From Pseudonocardia ammonioxydans (lineage in GTDB: Bacteria; Actinomycetota; Actinomycetes; Mycobacteriales; Pseudonocardiaceae): a DNA stretch of 64,000 nt. The stretch spans positions 80,474-144,473 of the forward strand of contig NZ_FOUY01000017.1 in the NCBI RefSeq assembly GCF_900115005.1. Direction: 5' to 3'. Position numbers and translations under genes: made by a program. Positions within the stretch are counted from its first letter, which is position 1, and each line of letters begins with the position of its first letter. Shown here piece by piece: positions 24,136 through 33,260 of this stretch. Below the pieces are notes generated by a model, which worked only from the letters and a program-made list of their open reading frames with translations, did not search any database and was not told where the DNA came from.

Positions 24136-25029
24136 TCAGAACATGCCGCGCAGCGAGGCGATCATCGCCTGCGTCCGGCGCGGGGTGAGCGCCGCCGCGG
24201 CCAGCCGGTCGATCAGCACCAGGTAGGTCTCGACGTCGGCCCGCTTGTCCAGGTACAGCGCGCTGGTGAGCTGCTCCAAGTAGACGATGTCGGGCAGGTC
24301 GGCGTCGGCGAAGCGCAGCAGGATGAACGGGCCCCCGGTCGCGGCGGCCCCGCTCTGGTTGAACGGCAGCACCTGCAGGGTCACGTTCGGCAGCTCGGCG
24401 ACCTTGAGCAGGTGCTCGAGCTGGTCGCGCATCGCCTGGTCGCTGCCCATCGGGCGGCGCAGCGCCGCCTCGTCGATGACCGCCCAGTACTCGGGCGCGG
24501 ACGGGCCCTCCAGGATGTGCTGGCGCCCCATCCGCAGCGCGACCCGGCGGTCGATCTCCTCCGCCGGCGCCGGGCGGCCGAGCTCGATCACCGCACGCGC
24601 GTAGCCCTCGGTCTGCAGCAGGCCCGGGACGAACTGCGGCTCGTAGGTCCGGATGGTCGCCGCCGCCTGCTCCAGCCCGACGTAGGTGGAGAACCACTCC
24701 GGCATCGTGTCGCTGAACGGCTGCCACCAGCCCGGCTCACCGGCCCGCTTGGCCAGCGCCAGCAGTTCCGCACGCTCGGACTCGTCGGTCTGCCCGTAGA
24801 GCGTCAGCAGGTCGGCCACGTCGCGCTGCTTGAACCCGACGCGGCCCGACTCCATGCGGCTGATCTTCGCCTCGGACCCGCGCAGCAGGTCCGCGGCCAC
24901 CGCGCGGGTGACCCCGGCGGCCTCGCGCAGCCGCTTCAGATGGGTCCCGACGAGGATCCGCAGCGCAATCGGCCCGGTCGAGGAGTCCGCGGACGGCACT
25001 CCACCCGTGACGGAATCGCCGGTACCCAT
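24136..25029 (-). CDS. XRE family regulator with DUF5753 (WhiJ-like)
   Basis: 297 residues from ATG 25029 (GGGGTGG upstream; an in-frame ATG at 25074 would add 15). The N-terminal helix-turn-helix is LRILVGTHLKRLREAAGVTR with LLRGSEAKISRMESGRVGFK, then the DUF5753 region: YVGLEQAAATIRTYEPQFVP, GLLQTEGYARAV, and LPFNQSGAAATGGPF. This is the WhiJ-like class that regulates development and secondary metabolism in streptomycetes, often in pairs with DUF397 proteins. Confidence 0.88.
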   Translation of the reverse strand: MGTGDSVTGGVPSADSSTGPIALRILVGTHLKRLREAAGVTRAVAADLLRGSEAKISRMESGRVGFKQRDVADLLTLYGQTDESERAELLALAKRAGEPGWWQPFSDTMPEWFSTYVGLEQAAATIRTYEPQFVPGLLQTEGYARAVIELGRPAPAEEIDRRVALRMGRQHILEGPSAPEYWAVIDEAALRRPMGSDQAMRDQLEHLLKVAELPNVTLQVLPFNQSGAAATGGPFILLRFADADLPDIVYLEQLTSALYLDKRADVETYLVLIDRLAAAALTPRRTQAMIASLRGMF

Positions 25030-25123
25030 CAACCACCCCGGAACGTGGACGAACGTGTACGGAGAGTGTGCCATGCCGTCCGGCGTGGACGGACCCGGGA
25101 CCCCGCCGGGTGGCGGTCGGCGC

Positions 25124-26308
25124 TCACCGCTCGGCGCCCCGGAACGCGGGGAACACCGGCAGTGCGGACGGGGCGTCCGGGAACCGGGCGTCCAGGGCGC
25201 CGACCACGGCGGCCGCCAGGTCCGCGGTCGCCGGCCGGTGGCTCCTCGCGGCGACCGCACCGAGACCGGTCCAGTAGTGCCGCAGCGCCGTCGAGATCCG
25301 GGGCGAGCGGCCGGCGTCGGCCCCGATCGGGCCGTCCCGGTCCAGCACCCGGGGCAGCAGCAGCCAGGTCGACCACCACACCCACAGCAGCTGCGCGTCG
25401 ACCAGCCGGGACTCGAGCAGCTCCGGGTCGTCGAGCTCCGGCCAGACCGGGGCGACCTCGGCCCGCCACGCGTCGAGCATCTGGTCGGCCACCGCCTGCG
25501 GCAGCGCGAAGCTCGCCGGGCAGGACGGGAACGGCACCCGGACGTAGGCGGCGTCGAGGACCACGTCGCGGAAACAGCCCCACTCGAAGTCGACGAACCG
25601 GACCCCCCGGCTGGTCACGAGGTTGTTGTCCGGGCAGGTGTCCGACGGGCTGAACGCCCGGAACCCGGTGCCGCCGAGCAGCCGGACCCCGCCACGGGCC
25701 TCCAGGACGGCCATCGGCCCGACCTCGACGCCGAGGGTGCCGGCCAGCAGCTCCGGCAGCTCGGCGAGCGCGGCCCGGGCCTGGTCGGCGATCGGGTCCC
25801 GGCGGATCTTCTCCCCCAGCCGCCGCAGCAGCGCCCCGAAGTCGCCCTCGCGGCCCGCCGTCGCGGCCTGCATCCGGCCGAGCCCGCGTGCCCAGCCCAG
25901 CAGGCAGGTGCGCGCGGCGTCGCGGTCCGGGCCGAACAGCTTGTCGGCCAGCGTCATGCTGCGCCCGAGGTCCTCGAGCACCAGCAGCCGCTGCTCGGGG
26001 TCGTGCGCGATGATCACCGGGCTGGGCCGGACGTCGCTGGGCAGCGCCGTGAACAGCTGGCAGGACGCGACCTCGTAGCGGAACGGGTCGGACGCGCCCG
26101 GGTCGCCCTGGTACTGCTTGATCACAACGCTGCGCCGGTCCGAGAACGGGTTCTGCGCCATGCGCGCCCGGGCCACGACCGAGCTGCCGCTCCCGCCGAG
26201 ATCCTCCGGCTCGGAGAGCTCGACCTCCGAGCCCGCCCGCCGGGACAGCAGCCGGGCAGCCCCGGCCACCGCCGCGACCGCGCCGGGAGTCGCCTGCGGA
26301 TCGGTCAT
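25124..26308 (-). CDS. Aminoglycoside phosphotransferase-like kinase family protein
   Basis: 394 residues of protein-kinase-like fold. ATP-binding lysine in RRSVVIKQYQG near residue 65, hinge in LLVLEDLG near 112, a degenerate Brenner motif FSPSDTCPDNNLV near 225 (His replaced by Ser, Asp and Asn kept) and the DFG equivalent VRFVDFEWGCF. These proteins phosphorylate small molecules; I see no evidence for antibiotic resistance. The start has no ribosome site but sits eight bases after TAGGGT. Confidence 0.75.
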   Translation of the reverse strand: MTDPQATPGAVAAVAGAARLLSRRAGSEVELSEPEDLGGSGSSVVARARMAQNPFSDRRSVVIKQYQGDPGASDPFRYEVASCQLFTALPSDVRPSPVIIAHDPEQRLLVLEDLGRSMTLADKLFGPDRDAARTCLLGWARGLGRMQAATAGREGDFGALLRRLGEKIRRDPIADQARAALAELPELLAGTLGVEVGPMAVLEARGGVRLLGGTGFRAFSPSDTCPDNNLVTSRGVRFVDFEWGCFRDVVLDAAYVRVPFPSCPASFALPQAVADQMLDAWRAEVAPVWPELDDPELLESRLVDAQLLWVWWSTWLLLPRVLDRDGPIGADAGRSPRISTALRHYWTGLGAVAARSHRPATADLAAAVVGALDARFPDAPSALPVFPAFRGAER

Positions 26309-26316
26309 CGCCGGGA

Positions 26317-26322
26317 ACCCTA
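26317..26322 (-). promoter_or_regulatory. Candidate -10 (TAGGGT) of a leaderless transcript
   Basis: TAGGGT on the minus strand ends eight bases before the kinase ATG, and no Shine-Dalgarno sequence lies between, suggesting transcription begins at or next to the ATG. Confidence 0.4.
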
Positions 26323-26398
26323 CCCGTCGCCGGGCCCCGGGCCCGTGCTCCGACGCCGGGAATCCGCGGGACCGGACCGCTCGTGTGGGCAGCACCGG

Positions 26399-28240
26399 CT
26401 ACGCCGACGGCCCCGGCTTCTCCGGGGCACCACCGCCCGTCTCACCGGGCTTGCCGGGCGCCGAACCGCCGGGCGCGGGGCGCGCCGGGGTGGCGTCCAC
26501 GCCGGCCTCCTTGCGCTGCGCGGCCGTGATCGGCGCCGGCGCCTGGGTCAGCGGGTCGAAGCCGCCACCGGTCTTCGGGAACGCGATGACCTCGCGGATC
26601 GAGTCGACGCCGGCGAGCAGCGCGGTGATCCGGTCCCAGCCGAACGCGATGCCGCCGTGCGGCGGCGGGCCGTAGGAGAACGCGTCGAGCAGGAAGCCGA
26701 ACTTCTCCTTGGCCTCGACCTCGGTCAGGCCCATCACCTCGAAGACCCGCTTCTGGACGTCCGCGTCGTGGATACGGATCGAGCCGCCGCCGATCTCGTT
26801 GCCGTTGCAGACGATGTCGTAGGCGTAGGCCAGCGCGCTGCCCGGGTCCTGCTCGAACGTGTCGATCCAGTCCGGGGTCGGCGAGGTGAACGCGTGGTGC
26901 AGCGCGGTCCAGGCACCGCCGCCGACGGCGACGTCGTCGGTGTCGGCGGTGGACTCGAACAGCGGGGCGTCCACGATCCAGACGAACGACCAGGCGGACT
27001 CGTCGACGGCCCCGATCCGGCGGGCGATCTCGCCGCGGGCCGCGCCCAGCAGCGCACGCGCCTCGCTCGGCGTGCCGGCGGCGAAGAAGATGCAGTCCCC
27101 GGGGTTCGCACCGGCGGCCGCGGCCAGCCCGTCCCGCTCGGTCTCGGACAGGTTCTTGACGACCGGGCCGCGCTCGTCGACGGTGCCGTCCTCGCCGATC
27201 AGGACGTAGGCCAGCCCGCGCGCACCGCGCTGCTTGGCCCACTCCTGCCAGCCGTCGAGCACCTTGCGCGGCTGCGACGCCCCGCCCGGCATGACCACGG
27301 CACCGACGTAGGGGTTCTGGAAGACCCGGAAGCCGGTGTTCGCGAAGTACGCCGTCAGCTCGGTGAGCTCGATGCCGAAACGCAGGTCCGGCTTGTCCGA
27401 CCCGAACCGGGACATGGCCTCGGCGTAGCTCATCCGCGGGATCGGCGTCGTGATCTCGTGGCCGACCAGCTTCCACAGCGCGACCAGCACCCGCTCGGCG
27501 AGCGCGATCACGTCGTCCTGCTCGACGAAGCTCATCTCGATGTCGAGCTGGGTGAACTCGGGCTGGCGGTCCGCGCGGAAGTCCTCGTCGCGGTAGCAGC
27601 GCGCGATCTGGTAGTAGCGCTCCAGCCCGCCGACCATGAGCAGCTGCTTGAACAGCTGCGGGCTCTGCGGCAGGGCGTACCAGGAGCCGGGCCGCAGCCG
27701 GGCCGGGACCAGGAAGTCGCGCGCGCCCTCGGGGGTGGAACGGGTCAGCGTCGGGGTCTCGACCTCGATGAAGTCCTCGGCGGCGAGCACGTCGCGGGCG
27801 GCCTTGTTGACGTCGCTGCGCAGCTTCATCACCGAGGCCGGGCCGGAGCGGCGCAGGTCCAGGTAGCGGTGGGTCAGCCGGATCTCCTCGCCGACCCCGG
27901 CGTGCTCGTCGATCGGGAACGGCAGCGGCGCCGACTCCGACAGCACGGTCAGCTCGGTGACCGTGACCTCGATGTCCCCGGTGGGCAGCTCCGCGTTCTC
28001 GTTGCCCGCGGGCCGGAGGTCCACCCGGCCGACGACCTGGACGCAGTACTCCGACCGCAGCCTGTGCGCGCGCTCGGCCATCTCGCCCTCGCGGAACACG
28101 ACCTGGGCGGAGCCCGACCGGTCGCGCAGGTCGATGAAGATCACGCCACCGTGATCGCGGCGGCGGGCCACCCATCCGGCGAGGGTCACGGTCTGGCCGG
28201 CGTTCTCGGCGCGCAGCGCGCCGACGGGATGGGTTCGCAT
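26399..28240 (-). CDS. aspS: Aspartyl-tRNA synthetase
   Basis: 613 residues. The N-terminal anticodon-binding OB fold shows [19 protein letters not shown]; class II motif 2 is [19 protein letters not shown] near residue 220; the bacterial GAD insert lies mid-protein; motif 3 is [14 protein letters not shown] near 530. In actinobacteria this enzyme is often non-discriminating and feeds GatCAB; that is not decidable here. A Pro/Gly-rich tail of about 40 residues follows the fold. ATG at 28240 or the adjacent GTG at 28243 may start a leaderless message. Confidence 0.96.
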   Translation of the reverse strand: MRTHPVGALRAENAGQTVTLAGWVARRRDHGGVIFIDLRDRSGSAQVVFREGEMAERAHRLRSEYCVQVVGRVDLRPAGNENAELPTGDIEVTVTELTVLSESAPLPFPIDEHAGVGEEIRLTHRYLDLRRSGPASVMKLRSDVNKAARDVLAAEDFIEVETPTLTRSTPEGARDFLVPARLRPGSWYALPQSPQLFKQLLMVGGLERYYQIARCYRDEDFRADRQPEFTQLDIEMSFVEQDDVIALAERVLVALWKLVGHEITTPIPRMSYAEAMSRFGSDKPDLRFGIELTELTAYFANTGFRVFQNPYVGAVVMPGGASQPRKVLDGWQEWAKQRGARGLAYVLIGEDGTVDERGPVVKNLSETERDGLAAAAGANPGDCIFFAAGTPSEARALLGAARGEIARRIGAVDESAWSFVWIVDAPLFESTADTDDVAVGGGAWTALHHAFTSPTPDWIDTFEQDPGSALAYAYDIVCNGNEIGGGSIRIHDADVQKRVFEVMGLTEVEAKEKFGFLLDAFSYGPPPHGGIAFGWDRITALLAGVDSIREVIAFPKTGGGFDPLTQAPAPITAAQRKEAGVDATPARPAPGGSAPGKPGETGGGAPEKPGPSA

Positions 28241-28251
28241 CACGGCGGTCA

Positions 28252-28257
28252 AGGCTA
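28252..28257 (-). promoter_or_regulatory. Candidate -10 (TAGCCT) of aspS
   Basis: TAGCCT on the minus strand lies eight bases before an in-frame GTG (28243) and eleven before the ATG. No ribosome site is visible, so aspS may be leaderless. Confidence 0.4.
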
Positions 28258-28400
28258 TCGGCCCGCCCCGGCCGGTCGGCGACCAGGCTTCGGATGCCCG
28301 ACCCGGAACCGGCGGGTGGTGACGACGACGGCCCGGGCGCCGACCCGGGGAGCGCACCCGGGGTGCACCGGGGGCGCGACGCCGGAGCCTCACAGCAGGC

Positions 28401-30554
28401 TCAGCTGCTGCGCCGGGGGCTCCGCCGGCGGTCCGGCCGACCGCTGGACGGGTGTGCCCGATCCGACCCCGCCCCGCACCGGCCGCACGGGCGTTCCCGG
28501 TCCAGCCCGTGCCGGGCGAGCAGCGGGACGACCCGGCGGTGCAGCGCCTCGCGGTGGTCCCGGCCGGCGTAGGCGCCGCGGCGGTAGAGCCGCTCGTAGC
28601 GCGGCAGCAACGCCGGGTACTCCCGGCCCAGCCATCCCAGGAACCACTCCCGGGTGCCGGGGCGCAGGTGCAGCGCCAGCACCGTCGCCCCCGTCGCGCC
28701 GGCCGCGGCGATCTCGCCGAGCAGCGTGTCCAGCGCCTCCTCCGAGTCGGTCAGCCAGGGCAGCACGGGCGCGACCATCACGCTGCACGGAAGGCCCGCG
28801 TCGGTGATCCGGCGGACCAGGTCGAGCCGGGCCCGCGGGCTCGGCGTGCCCGGTTCGAGCCGGGCCTGCAGTTCGCGGTCGAGGAGCGCGATCGAGACGC
28901 CGGTGCCGACACCGACGTCGGCGCTCGCCGCGGTCAGCTCGGGCAGGTCCCGCTGCAGCACGGTGCCCTTGGTCAGGATCGAGAACGGGGTGCCGGACCG
29001 GGCCAGTGCGGAGATCACCCCGGGCATGAGCCGGTAGCGGCCCTCGGCGCGCTGGTAGGGGTCGGTGTTGGTGCCCATCGCGACGTGCTCACGCCGCCAG
29101 CCCGGCCGGGCGAGCTCGCGCTGCAGCACGCGGGCCACGTTCACCTTGACCACGATCTGCGAGTCGAAGTCGGCACCCGCGTCGAGATCCAGGTAGGTGT
29201 GGGTGTTGCGGGCGAAGCAGTTGTGACTCACGACGCCGGCCGCGACGAAGTCACCGGTGCCGGTCGTGATGTCGCACATCGGCAGGATCTCGCCGGTGTC
29301 GTGGACGTCGACGACGCGTGGGGCACCGTCCGGTGGCTCCTCCACGAGCGCGCCGGTGACGTCGCGGACCCGGGCGACGGCCGGGTCGGCGACCGCGACC
29401 AGGCGCAGCTGCTCGGCGGCCCCGCCCAGCACGCGCAGGGCCCGCACCCCCGCCCGGGCCGACGGTTCGGACGCGACCCGGAACCGCAGCCGGCGCAGCG
29501 CCTCCACGGTCGCCCGGGTGAGCTGCTCGTCGCCGGGCACGATCCGCAGCACGCCCGCGCTCACCTCGCCGCAGGCGTCGAGCACGCCGCCGAGGAACCC
29601 CGCGCTCCAGCCGGCGCCGGGCCGCTCCGGCCAGGCCGTCGGCGACGGGTCCCGGCCCGGGACCGGTGCCTGCGGGGTGCCCGGACCGGACCACCCGGGC
29701 TCCGGCGCGGACCACCCGGGCCCCGGCGCGGACGCCGCCGCGCGCCGGGCCGTCACCAGGTGGTGGGCGCGGACGAGCGCCTCCAGTTCCACCCACGCCG
29801 ACGGGAACGGTTCGGCCCGCACCCGGGTGCGGACCGCATCGGCGCGGACCAGGCCACAGAGATACCCCTGCTCGTAGCCCTCCGCGCTGGATCCCACCAC
29901 GCCGGATCCCACCGCGCCGGGCCCCACCGCGCCGGGTCCCGCTGCGCCGGATCCCACCGGCCGGGTACCCGTCGCCCCGCGGCCCGGCGGCACGGCCGCG
30001 GCGCCCGGCCCGACCAGCGCCGAGCCCGGACGCAGGTGCGGGCGCTCCGCCGCGGACCGGCACCGACCGGGGCGGACGTGCGCCCAGCCGTCGCGGGTCA
30101 GGAAGCGGTGTTCCGCGGAGGTGACCAGCACCGTCCCGTCGTCCAGCGTGACCCGCTGCGCGCGACGGCGCGTGGTCCAGTGCGCGAGCACCGGGGTGCG
30201 GACGAACCGGCGCCGCCCCGCACCGTCCGCCACGGTGCCCACGACCTCGTCACCCGCGCGCAGTTCCGCGATCGGCCGGGAACGGCCGTCGGCGGTCAGC
30301 ACCGGGGTCGAGCCCTCGAGACAGTAGGTGCAGGCATGGCTGCAGCCCCGGTACGGGTTCACCGTCCAGCCGAACGGCACCGGCGACGACGACGCCACCC
30401 GGTTCAGTGCCGAGCGCGCCTCCACCTCGTGGAACACCGTCCCCGCGAACTCCGGGGTCCGCACGCTGCGCAACAGCCCGCGCATGCCCGGCAGCGCCGC
30501 ATCGGCGCCGATCCCGTCGATCCCCACCTGCTGTCCGTCCCACCGCACCTCCAT
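28401..30554 (-). CDS. Rv2578c/SplB-like radical SAM protein interrupted by an intein
   Basis: 717 residues before splicing, 349 after, close to the intein-less mycobacterial relatives. N-extein: [20 protein letters not shown] then [13 protein letters not shown], where Cys71 and Cys75 are the first two ligands of the CxxxCxxC 4Fe-4S motif. The intein (residues 78-445) follows, and the C-extein begins with Cys446 in [13 protein letters not shown], which supplies the third ligand. Then comes [17 protein letters not shown] and a TIM-barrel rest. Relatives are annotated as spore-photoproduct-lyase-like; as I recall, Rv2578c belongs to the LexA regulon of M. tuberculosis. The reaction is unproven. 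A perfect SOS box precedes the ATG. Confidence 0.9.
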   Translation of the reverse strand: MEVRWDGQQVGIDGIGADAALPGMRGLLRSVRTPEFAGTVFHEVEARSALNRVASSSPVPFGWTVNPYRGCSHACTYCLEGSTPVLTADGRSRPIAELRAGDEVVGTVADGAGRRRFVRTPVLAHWTTRRRAQRVTLDDGTVLVTSAEHRFLTRDGWAHVRPGRCRSAAERPHLRPGSALVGPGAAAVPPGRGATGTRPVGSGAAGPGAVGPGAVGSGVVGSSAEGYEQGYLCGLVRADAVRTRVRAEPFPSAWVELEALVRAHHLVTARRAAASAPGPGWSAPEPGWSGPGTPQAPVPGRDPSPTAWPERPGAGWSAGFLGGVLDACGEVSAGVLRIVPGDEQLTRATVEALRRLRFRVASEPSARAGVRALRVLGGAAEQLRLVAVADPAVARVRDVTGALVEEPPDGAPRVVDVHDTGEILPMCDITTGTGDFVAAGVVSHNCFARNTHTYLDLDAGADFDSQIVVKVNVARVLQRELARPGWRREHVAMGTNTDPYQRAEGRYRLMPGVISALARSGTPFSILTKGTVLQRDLPELTAASADVGVGTGVSIALLDRELQARLEPGTPSPRARLDLVRRITDAGLPCSVMVAPVLPWLTDSEEALDTLLGEIAAAGATGATVLALHLRPGTREWFLGWLGREYPALLPRYERLYRRGAYAGRDHREALHRRVVPLLARHGLDRERPCGRCGAGSDRAHPSSGRPDRRRSPRRSS
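29220..30323 (-). mobile_element. Intein (368 residues) with a decaying LAGLIDADG endonuclease
   Basis: Begins at Cys78 ([18 protein letters not shown], block A), has block B as [14 protein letters not shown], and ends with [18 protein letters not shown] before extein Cys446 (blocks F/G, His-Asn then Cys+1). All splicing residues are present, so it should splice. The central part keeps two LAGLIDADG-like helices: [11 protein letters not shown] (230-240, Asp239 kept) and [14 protein letters not shown] (318-331, Cys328 at the catalytic acid position). Gly/Ala/Pro-rich low-complexity stretches flank the first, suggesting a dead endonuclease. Confidence 0.9.
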
Positions 30555-30556
30555 AG

Positions 30557-30572
30557 TCGAACACAAGTTCGA
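30557..30572. promoter_or_regulatory. Perfect LexA/SOS box
   Basis: TCGAACACAAGTTCGA matches the actinobacterial SOS consensus TCGAAC-N4-GTTCGA at all twelve fixed positions. It is three bases upstream of the radical SAM ATG and 86 bases before the divergent YibE/F-like gene, so it could repress either. Confidence 0.85.
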
Positions 30573-30657
30573 ACATCGGGCAACCGGTGGTCGCCGAACG
30601 GTGCCCTTCAGACGAGCACCGGTCGGCGACCCACGCGGGGGCTGCGAGGATGCCGAC

Positions 30658-32517
30658 GTGCACCCGCCCGAGCCCCACCACCCGGACGCATCGGACGGCG
30701 ACCCGCAGCGCCGGGCCCGGTCACGACCGGACCCGCCGCGCCGGCGGGGCGGGCGGCGCCGGGCCGAGGACCGGGCCGGCGGTGTCCGCGATGACCACCG
30801 GCCGGCCCCCGACCGGCAGCCCGGCGGCGACCGGCACCGCACCCGCGACGGCTCCCGGCCCGCCACCGAGGCCGCCGGGCCACGCCCGGACCCCGGGTCC
30901 GGCTCCGACCACACCGCGCCGATCGGGCCTCCGGTGCCGCCCGGTCCGCGCGGCACCGGGCGCCGGGCCGCCCGCCGCCGCGCCGATGCGGGCGCGGGTG
31001 GAGGCGATCCCGCCGCACCGGCGCCGGCCGACGACCCGGCCTCGCCCGCCTCGGGCACCGACCGGGCCGAGGTGACCGACTGGGCCGACTGCCCCGCCGC
31101 CGCGGACGCCGACGCATCCCCGTCCCGCGACACCGTGCGGCGCACTGGGGCCGACGTCCTCGTTCCGCGGAACCGCCGCGCCCGGCGCACCACTCCCCCG
31201 GCGGCGGACGGCGACGCGGCAGCCGCCGGACACGCCCGCGGCCGGGGCCGGAGCACCGGGCACCGCCCCGGTGACGGACCCGCTCCCGGCGGTGGGCAGG
31301 GCGCCGGCGACGCGCCCGCTCCCGGTGGTGGGCTCGGTCCCGGTGATGGGCTCGGTGAGGGCCACGGACACGGCCACGGGCACGGCGCGGCGAGCCCAGC
31401 CGGCCGGCGGGTCCGGAACCTGTTGATCGCACTGCTCGTCCCGTGCGCGCTCGCGACGCTGGCCGGGGTGGCGCTGCTCTGGCCGGGACCGGTCCCGGCC
31501 CCGGACCTGGCCCCGACCCAGCAGGTGCACGGCGAGGTGACCGCCGTGCAGGTCGCCGACTGCTCCCCCGGCGCCGGGGACGGCGGGTGCACCGGTGTCA
31601 CCGTGGCGATGAGCGACGGCCCGCGCGCCGGGCGCAGCCTCGTGCAGCTGATGCCGAACGAGCCGTCCAGCCCGCGCTTCGCCGTCGGCGACCCGGTCAC
31701 GCTCGGCTGGTCCGGCGGCAACCCGGACGAGCCCGGCTCCTACCAGCTCAACGACTTCCAGCGCGCCCCCGCGCTGGGCTGGCTGGCGGCGGCGTTCGCG
31801 CTCGCCGTCGTGCTGCTCGGCCGGCTGCGCGGGCTCGCCGCGCTGGTGGGGCTGCTGCTGAGCTTCGCGGTGCTGCTGTGGTTCGTGCTGCCGTCGATCC
31901 TGTCCGGGAACCCGCCGCTCGCCGTCGCCGTCACCGGGGCGTGCCTGATCATGTTCGCGGTGCTGTACCTGACACACGGGTTCAGCGCGCGGACCTCCTG
32001 CGCGGTCCTGGGGACGCTGGCGTCGCTGGCCCTGATCGGGGTCCTCGGCTCCGCGTTCACCGCGGCCACCCGGCTGACCGGGCTCGACGACACCACCGCG
32101 AACCTGATCGGCACGCTCGGCCCAGGGGTGCCGATCGACCCCCGCGGGCTCGTGCTCGCCGGGCTGGTGATCGGCGCCCTGGGTGCCCTGGACGACGTCA
32201 CGGTCACCCAGGCCTCCGCGGTGTGGGAGCTCGGCGCGGCGAACCCGCAGCTCGGGGCGCGGGACCTGTTCGCCGCCGGGATGCGGATCGGGCGGGACCA
32301 CGTCGCGTCCGCGGTCAACACCCTGGTGCTGGCCTACGCCGGTGCGGCGCTGCCGCTGCTGCTGCTGTTCACCGTCGCCGCCGGCGGGGTCACCGAGGTG
32401 CTGACCAGCCAGGACGTCGCCACCGAGATCGTCCGGACGCTGGTGGGCAGCATCGGCCTGGTCGCCGCCGTCCCGGTGACGACGGGGCTGGCCGCGCTGG
32501 TCGTGGCACGCCGCTGA
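30658..32517 (+). CDS. YibE/F-like multi-pass membrane protein
   Basis: 619 residues from GTG 30658 with GAGG upstream. About 240 residues of disordered Arg/Asp/Pro/Gly-rich sequence end in a histidine repeat (HGHGHGHG), then about seven or eight membrane helices. The first external loop (EVTAVQVADCSPGAG) and TGLDDTTANLIGTLGPGVP with LGALDDVTVTQASAVWELG match the YibE/F family, whose function is unknown in actinobacteria and which has been linked to lactococcal secretion. The His-rich stretch may bind metal (inference). It is divergent from the radical SAM gene. Confidence 0.8.
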   Translation: MHPPEPHHPDASDGDPQRRARSRPDPPRRRGGRRRAEDRAGGVRDDHRPAPDRQPGGDRHRTRDGSRPATEAAGPRPDPGSGSDHTAPIGPPVPPGPRGTGRRAARRRADAGAGGGDPAAPAPADDPASPASGTDRAEVTDWADCPAAADADASPSRDTVRRTGADVLVPRNRRARRTTPPAADGDAAAAGHARGRGRSTGHRPGDGPAPGGGQGAGDAPAPGGGLGPGDGLGEGHGHGHGHGAASPAGRRVRNLLIALLVPCALATLAGVALLWPGPVPAPDLAPTQQVHGEVTAVQVADCSPGAGDGGCTGVTVAMSDGPRAGRSLVQLMPNEPSSPRFAVGDPVTLGWSGGNPDEPGSYQLNDFQRAPALGWLAAAFALAVVLLGRLRGLAALVGLLLSFAVLLWFVLPSILSGNPPLAVAVTGACLIMFAVLYLTHGFSARTSCAVLGTLASLALIGVLGSAFTAATRLTGLDDTTANLIGTLGPGVPIDPRGLVLAGLVIGALGALDDVTVTQASAVWELGAANPQLGARDLFAAGMRIGRDHVASAVNTLVLAYAGAALPLLLLFTVAAGGVTEVLTSQDVATEIVRTLVGSIGLVAAVPVTTGLAALVVARR

Positions 32518-32552
32518 CCCGCCGGCCACCCGGGCCCACCTCCCTCGTCGAC

Positions 32553-32600
32553 ATGCAGCTCAGCGCTCCGTGGAGATCGACACATCGCGCTGAGCTGCAT
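32553..32600. repeat. 14-bp inverted repeat, terminator or REP-like element
   Basis: ATGCAGCTCAGCGC (32553-32566) and its exact reverse complement (32587-32600) flank a 20-base loop, 36 bases after the YibE/F-like stop and about 100 before the convergent methyltransferase stop. The motif looks like a dispersed palindrome, but only one copy is in this window. Confidence 0.6.
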
Positions 32601-32697
32601 CTCGGCGGGATCCGCACGACGCGGTGCCGGGCCGGGCAGGTCGAAAGGGCCGGCAGGTCGACAGGGGCGGGCAGGTCCACAGGGCCGGGCGGGCCGG

Positions 32698-33252
32698 TCA
32701 GGTCTCGCGGGGCGGGCGGCGGGCCAGCAGGTGCGCCTCGCCGGCGTCCTCGTGGTGCGCCACGATCTCCAGCTCGCCGAAGGCCCGGACCAGCTCACCG
32801 GGCCCGGCGCGGAACCGGCCGCCCGCGTCCCCGACCTCGGAGAGCACGCTGATCGCGAGCAGCCCGCCGGGCGCGACGGCCGCCGCCAGCGCCGGGTACA
32901 GCGCAGGCGCCCGGAACCGCTGGCAGACGACCACGTCGTAGACGCCGTCCTCCACCGGAAACCCGTCGTCGAGGTCGGCCTCCACCCACCGGATCCGCCC
33001 GGGCGGCTGCTCGGCGGTGGCCAGCTCGCCGCCCGCCGCCAGGCCGGCCGGCGACACGTCGACGGCGACCACGTCCAGCCCGCGGCCCGCCAGCCAGACC
33101 GCGACGGCGCCGCGACCGCAGGCCACGTCGAGCGCCCGGCCCCGGTCCGGCACGAGGTCGAGGTGGCCGCGCAGCGCGTCCGGGGGCAGCGGCGTGCCGG
33201 TGCCGAGGGCGCGGTGCTTCGCGTCCCAGCGCTCGCGGTCCTCCCCCGCCAC
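32698..33252 (-). CDS. Class I SAM-dependent methyltransferase
   Basis: 184 residues from GTG 33252, eight bases after the hisS stop, so probably the second gene of a hisS operon. Motif I is ALDVACGRGAVAVWLAGRGL near residue 43, motif II VVAVDVSPAGLAAG, and VYDVVVCQRFRAPALYPALA follows. The SAM-binding fold is complete but nothing shows the substrate. It resembles the small tellurite/SAM methyltransferase-like group. No strong ribosome site is seen, consistent with coupling to hisS. Confidence 0.75.
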   Translation of the reverse strand: MAGEDRERWDAKHRALGTGTPLPPDALRGHLDLVPDRGRALDVACGRGAVAVWLAGRGLDVVAVDVSPAGLAAGGELATAEQPPGRIRWVEADLDDGFPVEDGVYDVVVCQRFRAPALYPALAAAVAPGGLLAISVLSEVGDAGGRFRAGPGELVRAFGELEIVAHHEDAGEAHLLARRPPRET

Positions 33253-33260
33253 GAGGGCGC

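Noticed and set aside
25124..26308. Aminoglycoside resistance gene
   Set aside because: Only the general kinase fold is shared; the Brenner motif is altered and no resistance context is present.
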